Part shown: positions 26,546 to 36,787 of the stretch, piece by piece
Layout of the letters: each line of letters opens with the position of its first letter
Position numbering within the stretch: position 1 is the stretch's first letter
Source of the DNA: Anseranas semipalmata
Taxonomy: Eukaryota; Chordata; Aves; Anseriformes; Anseranatidae
Direction: 5' to 3'
Length of the DNA: 64,000 bases
Assembly: GCA_013399115.1 (NCBI GenBank)
Contig: VXAA01006090.1
Span: 653,291-717,290 of the forward strand
Position numbers and translations under genes: made by a program
Notes under the pieces: generated by a model
Told to the model about the DNA's origin: nothing
The model's database searches: none
Seen by the model: only the letters and a program-made list of their open reading frames with translations

Positions 26546-29500
26546 ATTTTTAACTTCAGCTGAGCACTCCAGTCGTACAGCATTGCATGTGCTTGGTACA
26601 TGTTCATTACTGCGGCCTGGATCATGCTCTCTCCTTACAACGCCCCGTGTCTGCAGAGCTGATGTTGCTCATCGCCTCGCTTACCAGCCTGCCACAAAAT
26701 GAGACGGGACTGTCCTGCCTCAGATATATTGCTTGTAAATGGGAACCCGGGAGTGAGAGATTCCTCGCTGGGGGTTTCTTCATGTGTTTCTCATTCATTC
26801 CCTGGGCCTTGACCATCCCATGTGTATCTGCTCCCAGAGCAAACATGGGCAGCTTCTCTGCCTGCAGATCTGAGGCACAGCAGGTGGTGAAGTCTGCACC
26901 ACCGCTTCGCTGCTTGTCCTTTGTTGCCCTTTGACTTCTGGCCTGGCTTCTGTGATGCACTGCGGTTGCCATTTGGGTGCAGGGCCTGTTCAGCATTATT
27001 GAGACTGAGATAGGAAAGGGATGATGATGATAGGGACTGGAATTCAGGAGGTCCAAAGTAAATTCCTACCTTGGCCAGGGTTTCTTTGTGGGATCATAGA
27101 CATGTGTCTTATGCTAAACTGCCTGCAGGATGGAAGCAACATACCCCTGCCTTCCTGGAGCACCGATGATATAGCAATAGCACAATAACGAGAGCCATAT
27201 TTACACCTGTAAGAGCAGTGTAGGACAGACTGGTCTCTTCTATACATGTTACATTGAATATCGCCCTAACATAACATTGTTAGCAGAACTCCCTGCAGTC
27301 CTCTGAATCAGGTTTGCTTCTTTAAATGAATTCTTCTGGATGGTGGATTAAAAACAGCTCCTTTTATCAGGCTTTTCTAGGCTTTCTGACAGGGCAATTA
27401 ATAGCAGCACACACAGCATTACTAGGTTTAACATGGCTCCTATTAAGAAACAATTGTCAAGATGAAACATTGTCATCTGAAGACTCAAGGTCTGAGTCTG
27501 CAGGGTGTTAATAAAATTAATTGAGCAGAGTTCAATTAAGAATTAAGTGTCTCAGGGAGGACAATACCTTTCGTTCTGGCAAGCGCAGGTATTTTGCACG
27601 TGAGGTGTGCTGTTCTGACACAGAAACAGAAGCAGTGAAGTGAAAAAGGCTGCTGTTGCCCAGGCAGAGAGTGGTTTGGTCCATGTGCTCCAGCCACCTT
27701 GTCGCCTGCAGCAGACGAAAGCGTCTCCCATCTCAGTACGCACCAGTGTTAATGGCATGTCTTGTTGCCAGCAACGAACCATGTGGAACCGAAAGTTTGC
27801 TCCTGCCTTTGCTACGTTTGATGCTTTGCTTTCACAGGTCAAGTAACATAAATTCCACCAATATTTCCCCTGTGATTTCCTGGGCTGTTACATTAACAGG
27901 CATATATAAAGGTTGAGGAAGAAACACTTATAGTACGAGCTTGAAGTTCTGGATATGCTTCTCATTATAGTAATTGATGGCTGACAGTGCTGGCAAGATA
28001 AGGTCTGTAGATCAATCTCAGAATGAGTTCATTATTCTGCCATTCAGGAGCTTGGGTAAATTGTCACCGATTTCAGCTCAGGAAGAGATCAGCTGCCTCA
28101 AGAGACTGGTATCTTCATGCTTGATGTGAGACATAACGCATGGAGTTGGAGGATGCCAAAATACTGCAGGTTGGGTGTTGATGGGAATTAAATGTGTGCC
28201 AGCACGGAGCAGTTCTCTGGTCTCTGCTAGCATCCTGCAATGGACAGCAAATTGAATTTTGCCATGCAAGTACCAGGAAGATGGGGGAAGCATAACCATC
28301 ATGAAGAAACGAAGAAGGGAAATGAAATACCCAGGAAATAAAATAGACAGGTATTTTTTATTCCAGCTTCTAAAGGTGCCTGCAATCATGCCCTGTGCAC
28401 ATGCATCTCTCTCTCTGCTTTTGCATACCTCTGCCGATTTTACCTTTCCCTCCCATCAACAACTTTTGATTCGCAGTGTTTTCTAGAGGAATAGAGGTCT
28501 CAAGAGTGCCTGTCAAGAGGCCTGAATATAAAGGAGAGGCCATGTTCCCCTTACTATGGTGTAAGAGGAGCTTAGTGCTTATTCAACGGAAAGCCTTCCA
28601 TGTGGGAGGGGGAGAAAAAGTGAGAGAGTGAATGAATGCCCAGACTGCGGAAATGCTTTGGTTAACGATTATGTGAAGTCACAGCTAACTATTACCACAG
28701 CACTCAACACTTTTTGGAACCCATAATATATTCTTATTATCAAAAACAAAGCATAGTGTTTAGCAGGAATTAATAAGGTCAGATAAAATGTACATAATTT
28801 AGTTCTAAGGCTGTTGGATGAGAAGAAGAAGGTATAAGCTTCTGGAGGGGAAAGAGAATAAGAAGAGGAAAAGGAGGTTAACAAGTCAACAAGACTTTAG
28901 GCCTCATACTAAATTTGTTATTTACGTTCTCTCTTGATAAGGATGATGTGAGTTGTTTGCATTACTTCGGGGTGCCACACCCCGGTGTTACAAGGACTGC
29001 CAGGAAGGTTTAGAAGAAGAGGGCTTCGTGCATGAACTTCACCTGCAAAGGTTCAAACTATTAGCTAGAGGGGACGCTAAGGGGCATGTGCTCTATGGGC
29101 CCATGCAGCTGTGTAGTGGTTTTGAGAGATGAGTGGCATTCAAGCGCTAGACTTTGGAGTCTGAAGAGAGATTTGGATGCTTTTGAACTCTATCTAAATA
29201 TTATTCCTGTACAGTTTTGTGGTTTCAGAAGGTTCAGAGAAAACAGTTTACCTTTGAAGAGCTTTAAAACCGAACTGTCAGGTGTATATTTTTTTTTCTT
29301 CATTTGCCCTTGCTCTCAAAGTGTTCTAGATGTTCTGCAGATAGGTAAGAAGGCCAGGGGCATGATTCAGCAATCTTTATTCACATTAGCAGCCTCAACA
29401 GTAAAGTTTTCTCTTCTCTGGGGGATTTATGATCTCCGTAGGGAAGGGCCAGATAAAGAAAGGAATACAATAAAGTGATGGTGTGGGAAAGCTTCGCTGT

Positions 29501-31079
29501 GTCTCCCCCATCCACCATCTTCTGGCTTCATCTCACTTTGCTGTTAATTTTTATGTTTATATTTGGCATCTTTCTGAAGTGGTTCTCATCACAATGGAAG
29601 CACAAATCGTGTTAATTAATGAGAGTAGCAGCCAAAAAAAAAGGAGCTAGCACTTCTTTGCCATAGTCAAGGGCTCTTGAAAAACTTGTCCTTGGCGTTG
29701 TTTTGGCTGAACAAAAATTAGAGGCATAGTAACTATTAGATTTGATTGACTTGATCTTTCTATTACACTGATGAAAACTATATGACAGAAATTCTTAGCC
29801 TTGTACAACTGTATTGCCACATCCATATTGCTAAATAGCCGAGCATCATCTCCTTGATTTGGCCATCTTCCTGTGAGGGTGTTGAAATGTCTGAGGTAGT
29901 CCACAATGGCTTTAGAATGATGGAGAAAAAACCCTTCCTGTTGATGTAAAATCTCTGTCAGGCACGGAATGAGGATATGATGCTGTGAATCACCGCAGCA
30001 CAGCTGGAGAACCCGTATGTGCTAAACCTTTGGTGACTTCTCATACTCACCTGCAATCATCCGATGACTATGAATTTAAATGACCCTCTTTCTAACCTCA
30101 GATAGCAACGCCTGCTGTTTGTTATGGGATGCTGTCCCCCAGTCACACACCAGCAGCAGCTGGCCTTTGCCACGTTCAAAGAGACGATGAGTCTTCTTCA
30201 GCCATAAGTAGACACCCGTGCAGCATACAGATGCCCACCCCAGCAGAGAAGGGTGTGACTGGCAGAGCTCTCCATGAAGGCTGCCTTCTGTATCATTAAA
30301 TGCTTGAGCCCAACAATACATTGTCGACAGGCCCTTTAAATCTTAGTTAGTACTTTCCCAGCCTCATTAATTTTTTCCTGTAGATGTGACCTTGCTCACC
30401 CTTGCACATGGTATATTGCCACTGAAGCCATTTTTGAACTTCAGATCAGACCCGAGGGACAATATTGGAGTCACAGGGTGTCTGAAGGACAGACTTTCCT
30501 ATCTGCTACTACTGTTCATCTCAAAGCTCAATCGGTATTGTATGTAAACAAGGAAGAAAGTAAACTGGGTTTCCCGAGCGGCAAAAGATCAAGCCTGAAG
30601 GTTTTTAAATGCAAGACTTGTCCTGCAGAACCACTTACAAACTTTCTTTAGAAGTTGGCCATCATTCAGAGCTGCTGTCTTGGCATGAGCTACCTGCAGC
30701 AAAACTGGGTTCTTGCCCTCCCACCTGAACAGGTAATGTCGGAGTTCCCTAGCACAGCAGTCTGGTGTTGAGTCAATAGCTGGAGAAACCAAGACACTTC
30801 AAATGTTTGCCTCAGCTTACACAGCTTCAAAGCTGTATCTGGAACAGCTGGGTCTGTGGTGGTACAGAGCTGCCAGTCTATCTCTTGGTCTCGTGGTAAT
30901 TCATCCCCTGACCCTTTTCCCCTCCTCAATCACTTTGTCTTTAATAAAACACTATCAGGTGCTATTGGGCTTCCCAGGCACATCAGACAGTGCCAACACA
31001 AGAGCTGCCGCTGTTGCCATCCTCTGGCTGCGTTATGGGGGTGGTGGGGTGGGAGCAGCTGCAGGGGGATGCCTTCATT
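26546..31079. other. Intergenic, no gene recognised
   Basis: Mixed-composition sequence with scattered ORFs below 145 codons (longest 26622-27056, - strand), none recognisable. A 7-bp perfect inverted repeat with a 3-base loop occurs at 28968-28984. No known repeat family identified. Confidence 0.55.
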
Positions 31080-31640
31080 GAGGGTGGAGAAGTGGAGCCG
31101 GCCCGCAACAAGAGGGCGCGGGCGAATGGCAGGGAGACAGCCCCAGCGGCCCCGAGCCAGGCACCACCACCAGGCAGGGCGGCCGGCATCCCTCCCGCTC
31201 ACGGCTGCGCCCCCGAGGCGGCTTGAGTTGCTCGTAATTACATTTTTGCGTTAATCGCTTTCACCTGCTGCCTCCGGCCGCCTCCGGCCCCGGGGCCGCG
31301 CTTCCCCCGCGCTTCCCGTGCCGGCGTCTGGAGGCCCGGGGCCCGAGCGCCCCCTGNGCGGTGCGCGGTCGCGGCTGCGACCCAGACGTTGGTGGTGGGC
31401 AAGGACAGAAAGGCGAAAAGAAAAAGCCCTGCACGCAGCAGGGACCGATCCCTGCTCCACATAGGCACTGTAAGCCGGCCAAAGAGGTCGCAGTTCAGAC
31501 CCGTGGAGATGCAGCGTTATTAAATGACTTGTGTCACCTGTCTCTGCGGGCCCCGACACGCGTGTCGAGCGGCCGTTCATCCGTGTGTTTTCTCTTTCCC
31601 AGAGTGTCGTGCAGAAGAGCAGCTAGCCGCCAGGATGCCA
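31080..31640. promoter_or_regulatory. Orphan CpG-island-like block
   Basis: Abruptly GC-rich and CpG-dense sequence (densest at 31270-31380), between AT-rich flanks and midway between the 3' ends of two convergent genes. It contains a single ambiguous base at 31357. No NR1D2 or THRB exon is near. In vertebrates such islands usually mark promoters, so an unannotated non-coding or small coding transcript starting here is possible; human has a long non-coding RNA gene between NR1D2 and THRB, but orthology is not shown by this sequence. Confidence 0.6.
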
Positions 31641-33734
31641 CAGCTGTGCACAGACCTGGGTTGCTTCCTGGGGCTTCTGCACCTGCATTTGGGCCACAGT
31701 AGGAGGGAGAAGAGGACCGAGGGGGACCCCAGTTTCTCCTACAGATCCTCCCTGTTCTGGGACTACGCAGGGACCGAGTCGGTCTCCAGCCTAAGCCAGA
31801 GGCAACCTTCAGCCGTGTGTCAGCAGGTGAAACTGCACAGGGGCACATAAAGGGGGCACCAGTGCCAGCCTCATTTTATAAACCATCACCACGTCTCGTG
31901 CATCACACAGCCTTGAATATCTCTGTTCAGGTAGATGAAAAACAAGACAGCAGTTGCTTTAGCAGTAACCACCCGAGGTTCCTCCTCCAGCCAGAAATAA
32001 AGGCTCTCCTGGAGAGCAATGCAGCTTGTGCCATAACCACCTAGCCTGCTCCGGGGATTCAGGGCAGGCAGTTTATTTCCATAGCTATAGGCGAATGCAG
32101 AGCAGCAGAGGTTCAGCCCTGTTGTTGCGAGCTCTGCCTTAAAAGCAGAAGTGCTCGGGCTTGTACACACTTGCAGCAGGTATCAACTGCTCTGTGAAGG
32201 GCCCTGATATGGCAGAGCAGCATTCGCACAGACAGCGGCTTTGTTAGAGTGGACAGACCCGTTTGTTCCTGATAACCGAGCATCCGCAGCCTTGCTCCAC
32301 CGACATCTGCTCAGCTCCTCTCTCTCGCTGGGGACCCCGCTGTGTCCTTGAGCAACTCTTCTGCCTGGCAAAGGCAGCTCCCACCAGGCTTTTTCCCAGC
32401 TGCCCTCTGCCAGGGGTGGGTATCTCCAGGCTCTCAAACTACCCGGATGGTCTTCTCCCTCTTCCTCCCCACTTCAACCGTAAAACCAAAAAAAGGGTAT
32501 TCAGTGATTCAGGATCATGCAGCTGCCTGCTGTACCCATCAAAGAAAAGGAAGTGCCAATTATTTCCTGGTACAAGCTGTTTCTGTAATCACAGTGCTCT
32601 GCCGTTCGGTTAATGTTTATTCCCTCCCACCCCGTGTACAGCCAGTTGTTCACAAGCCCCACGATGAGGCAACTAACTGCCCACGCCCTCATCTCTTTAT
32701 ACTTTCACACCACTACATTAATACCTTTGTTTCCTTGCAAATTCCACCATTTCCTTGTAGAGTACGTGCAGAGCCTGGGCAGCAGGGCGAGGGCGAGCTC
32801 GCAGCAGCACTGTTGACTCCAAGCCCAGCAAGTTTCACAAAGTAAGTGCAAATACTGCATATCCCCATCCCAGAGCATCCTGCCAAACTGGGAACCTGGG
32901 GAGATGGAAGATGGGGTGTGGAACTGTATTTATACTGGGAAGCTTTCTTCCCTCTCCAACATTTGCTGTGGTAAGAGAAAAATTAGTTTTGGGCTGTCGG
33001 CAGTATCGCAACTAAAGCTGAAGAGCCCTGCCTAGGACCTCCGGGGCCCTGGGACCTCACACGGCTCAAGGCCCTGCTCATGGGGGGTCAGATGCAGCAG
33101 CTACAAGGAAAGCCACACACAAAAAAGCCTCCAGAGAAAGCTTGTGAAGGAGGAAATAAAAAGTTTTTTTGCTGTTATTTTTTTCCATTGTTGGTAGGTA
33201 GTTTTGTTTCTGTTTTGATTTTGGTAACATTGATAGATACGACATTTCTTGGAAAAGCTTATCTCCTAAATCAGTAAACAATTCAAACTAGGAAATCAAG
33301 TTGGAAAACAAACAAACAGACCTTCACCCTTTGTATGCTATTTTCCACCTAGCTCTCTTACCACCCAGCTTTAAGACTGTCTTTACTAAAAACTAAACCA
33401 TGCATCTTTTTTCAGGTACCAAGTTATATTCCTGAAATGCAACGAAGGTGTTTAAATTGCCATCTATTTTAATGAAGCAACCCAAAAAAGCCCGTTAACT
33501 GTAGCAAACGCTGTGCGCCAGAAAACCCCATTCGGCCACCTGGCCAGAGGGACCCGTGCCGCAGGATGACCCAGACGCGGGCTCCCAGCCCCTGTGCACC
33601 AGCGCAGCCCCCGTGGCCTCACAGCAGGCGATGCTCTCATCGATTACTGCTGCCTTGCTCATCTCCGCCTGTTGTCCTCCCCTCCCCATTTTGTACAAAA
33701 AGATGCAAAGAACACAGACACACGGCTTAGCTTG
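31641..33734. other. Intergenic, no gene recognised
   Basis: Moderate-GC sequence to the right of the CpG island, up to the NR1D2 poly(A) site. Several ORFs of 60-170 codons occur (longest 32342-32845, + strand), but I recognise none. Confidence 0.5.
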
Positions 33735-33751
33735 CTGACATAATGCCCATA

Positions 33752-33757
33752 TTTAAT
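33752..33757 (-). terminator. NR1D2: NR1D2 poly(A) signal
   Basis: On the - strand this reads ATTAAA. About 25-45 bases further along the transcript direction (33708-33726) the - strand is GT-rich (GTGTGTCTGTGTTCTTT), the expected downstream element. The base composition also switches from AT-rich 3'UTR to GC-richer flank here. Cleavage is predicted near 33730-33740. Confidence 0.6.
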
Positions 33758-34550
33758 CTTTTGAAACAAGAACAAAATCAAGAATAAAATCAAGAATAAA
33801 AATTTCATTTAAGTCATACAGTACATTAATCTTTCAGCAATGACCCAATCTACAGTACTCAAATGCCTGGCATGAAGTCTATTATCTCAGCGTTTAACAA
33901 GTGTATAACCAGTGACACAGTAAAAGAAGAGCTCACAATACACGGCTAATACGATGAGTTTAGATTTTCTTCTAAGAGTCCAGCTAGGGTTCGTAATACG
34001 TGGGTCACTTTTAAACAGCACTTTAATCCACTTTTTTTGTTCCGTCAATCTGTTTGGGGCTTTTTTTCTGTTATATGAGTCTTTCCATTATGTACAGGAA
34101 GATTTATTTCAAATGAAATTGCACAAGTTAGAATATCTATCTATAGGCATACATGGTCAATCTAACTAAAAATTTAATAAGCAGTAATTACTCAGTCCTG
34201 GTTATACATTCCTAAATGCTTAATAATACAGTTTTAAAAGAAAAGAAAACGAAACAAAACAGAACACAGTTGTAGGGTGGCAAGCTCTGTAAGAAGCCTC
34301 CTTCCCTCTCAAAACAACCAAGGGTTAACTTTACTTTCTGCATTTGAAATGGGGTCTACAAAGAAGTCATTTCAGCTCCTAGATAATACAAAACATGTGA
34401 CTGTGTCCTTTCTAAAGTCTGAATGGTTCAATGCGTAATTCAGTGAAGCTCTCATACAAATAATACTGGTAGGATGCAGACTGTTAACAGAAATTAGGAC
34501 AATATGCCCCGATAGCATATTTGGATAGCAAAACTACAGGTATTAAGGGG

Positions 34551-34603
34551 CTAGTATCCAGTGGTTAAAGTAGCCTGAAGCAGGACAACCCTCCCTGCAG
34601 CAG
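34551..34603 (-). other. Candidate terminal exon of an unrecognised - strand transcript
   Basis: On the - strand a very strong acceptor (pyrimidine tract CCCTTTCCCCTCCTCCTCAG) precedes 34603. If joined to the phase-1 donor at 34730, the frame continues for 17 codons and ends at TAG (34553-34551). The implied intron is 126 bases (34604-34729). No similarity recognised; this may be a chance arrangement inside the NR1D2 3'UTR. Confidence 0.22.
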
Positions 34604-34729
34604 CTGAGGAGGAGGGGAAAGGGTGCGCTCCTCTGGTTTAGCCAAGGCTAAAGCTGAACTGTCCCAAGCTCCCTTCCACTGGAGCACCTGCCCCTGCCTG
34701 CTCTCCGCCCTCTGGGCAGAGCAGCTTAC

Positions 34730-34958
34730 CGATGTCCGAGAGGAAATCCTCCAGACCGAGGGTGACCCGAGACCCCCAGTTCCGGGGGCCGAGCAGCTCC
34801 TGACGCTCACAGGCAGGCGGAGGCTGCATCTCCTCCAGCCCCGCTGCAGGCTGCAGGCTCCCCTGACTCGCCGCCGTGTGGGAGCTGCTCCTACACAGCC
34901 AGCAGGAGCCCTGCAGTCGGAAGGCTTTCTGGCTGGTGGCTGCAGCTACTGCACGTCT
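34730..34958 (-). other. Candidate coding exon of unknown gene inside the NR1D2 3'UTR
   Basis: A 229-base GC-rich segment, open over its whole length in one - strand frame (76 codons plus one base). It is bounded by a good acceptor (CTGTTTCTTACTGCATTTAG before 34958) and a good donor (GACATCG followed by GTAAGC, from 34729). Codons are strongly G/C-ending (CTG, GAG, ATC, TTC, GAC), unlike the AT-rich surroundings. The end of the frame reads VTLGLEDFLSDI. An internal ATG lies at 34829, so it could also be a first coding exon. I do not recognise the protein. Against: GC-rich DNA has few stops, and the location is within a presumed 3'UTR. Confidence 0.25.
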
Positions 34959-35316
34959 CTAAATGCAGTAAGAAACAGGAGATGCCTCTCCGCAGAGTAG
35001 TGTCACCAAACGTGAAAGAGCCAGAAGGCTTACCTCTCAGGTAAGTTAACTAAACGCAAGGGTAACAGAGCATCTTCTTCTCACGTTAGCAAAAGAAACA
35101 ATTAACACAACTGCTTTGACTTTTTTAATCTCTTTTCTGGCATTGGGTCCTGCTACAAATGGAGAAAACCCACAGACAACTGTCTTCCTAGATGGAAAAG
35201 CAGAATCTTAAACCTTAAGGATCTGCTTTGTAATTTGCTACTGGCATAAACAAAACAAGAAGTCCCATTTGTTTTTTTAAGAAAAAAAATCCAGACCATC
35301 CAGTACACCTTCTTTG

Positions 35317-35337
35317 CACGCACACACACACACACAC
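35317..35337. repeat. (CA)n microsatellite
   Basis: About ten CA units on + (TG in the NR1D2 transcript), inside the 3'UTR. Confidence 0.95.
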
Positions 35338-36590
35338 CCCAATGGAGAGCTCCAGAAGAACAGGCATGGGAACCACAAAGCCCAAACTGTGAAGAGACAT
35401 GGGGAATCTCCCATTTCTATATTAAATTCTCATTTAGCAATGAAGCAGCAAAATGACACATGGTTAAGAAATAAATGGTCACAGAACACACATACACCCA
35501 AAATGCAACCATGGGAAAGGTTTTAACATTTTTTCCTCAAATGCTGTTACTCATCTGATAGTTTCTTTCTGGCTGTGCTGAAGTTTTTGAAGAGCATCTG
35601 GTGCTTCTTTAACCATTATCAGAGTGTACAAACCTCAGTGGCTGTGGACAACCAACCTCCTTAGTGCCACCAACAACCATCTCCACTTGAGATTCTCTAC
35701 AAAGCCATTGCAGAAGTTGAATCTGACTCTGCCCCTTTGGTGCCACTCTATTTTATTTTTATTTTTTAAAATCAACAAACACAGCATATTAACGCAAATT
35801 TGATTTTTTCTAAAAATTAGAAATGCTCAGATTATTAGTTCAGCAATATGCAAAGTGCATCTATTTGGTTCTTTCCATAGATCACCTCCTTTTGTAAGTT
35901 TAAATTCCTTCACAGTTTAAAATATTGTGAAGAAATTATATGTATACTTTATGTATAGAACTATTTATATACATACACATATATACACACAACTCTGTAC
36001 TTTATATAGTCATGAACACCCATTACTTAGCTATTTATATTATATACACATGGCATGAACACACGCTCGGTGAAGAGTTGGTGCAGCTGAAATCATTCCA
36101 TCAGCTTTAATGGAATAACAACAGTGAAACCATGAGTGAGTTATCAAGACACAGACATACACATATTAGATAAGGGAAAGACCAATTAAATCAACTCTTC
36201 CATTTTCCTATTAACACAGGATTGTTCCCTCCCAGTCCACCTTCTGTATGCACACACAGAGCTATTCCGCGTTCAGTTTACATGAGAGGGCAGCGGTGGT
36301 TCTTTTTCCAAGTGAAAGAGCAGTCTGTATTTACTCAGGCTCATCGCAACTTCTTCTGCAAAAGTGCAGCACAGCTGGGTCTGGACATCTTGGAGGACTC
36401 TGAATGCTGCGCTGTTGTTAGCTGAAAGCACCTGCTGAAGCGTTATTGCATGGTTATGGAACAGCTATCAGTTGTTCACAGTCTGTGAACTCCCTCTCTG
36501 TCCAACAAGTGGTACAACTGTATAAATACATATTTTAGCACAAAACAGTTTAACACGAGGCAAGTCCAGGTACAAGTGAAACCTAAAGGC

Positions 36591-36787
36591 CTATGGGTGA
36601 ACTTTAAAGGCCAAGAGTTCTTCAGAGTGCATGTTGTTTAAGGAACGCAAGTCAGGTAACTTCAAAAGCAGTTTTGTGAAAATAGACGCTTCATTTGGGT
36701 GATTTTTCATGATTAAGGTCCTTAATGCACGGATTAGTGTTTCCTGAAGTGCCTCCACAGAATTGACATTTTCTATTCCAGAACGAT
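36591..36787 (-). CDS. NR1D2: NR1D2 (Rev-erb beta) terminal coding exon 8
   Basis: The first two bases complete a split Asp codon (G|AT), and 64 further residues run to TAG at 36593-36591, ending LLAFKVHP, the Rev-erb C-terminus. Residues 509-573 by my numbering, which assumes a five-residue exon 1. It encodes the last LBD helices. Like all Rev-erbs, the protein stops without an AF-2 helix 12, which is why the receptor binds the corepressor NCoR constitutively and represses instead of activating. His562 (in NMHSEELL) corresponds to human His568, the distal axial ligand of the regulatory heme. The acceptor is TTTTATTTAG before 36787. Sequence to human is almost unchanged. Confidence 0.98.

Larger units (their letters stand above)
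33735..36590 (-). other. NR1D2: NR1D2 3'UTR
   Basis: About 2.85 kb between the NR1D2 stop codon and the poly(A) site. Mostly AT-rich, with A/T-rich and TATA/CACA stretches at about 35940-36060 and a CA/TG dinucleotide tract. A GC-rich island at 34550-35040 stands out from the rest and has exon-like properties (see separate entries). Extent inferred from the stop codon and the poly(A) signal. Confidence 0.6.

Noticed and set aside
26622..27056. 144-codon - strand ORF
   Set aside because: No homology recognised, no convincing splice or promoter signals, overlapping + strand frame of similar length.
28968..28984. Perfect 7-bp inverted repeat with 3-base loop (possible hairpin RNA)
   Set aside because: Too short for a miRNA precursor or stable regulatory RNA and likely by chance in 64 kb.
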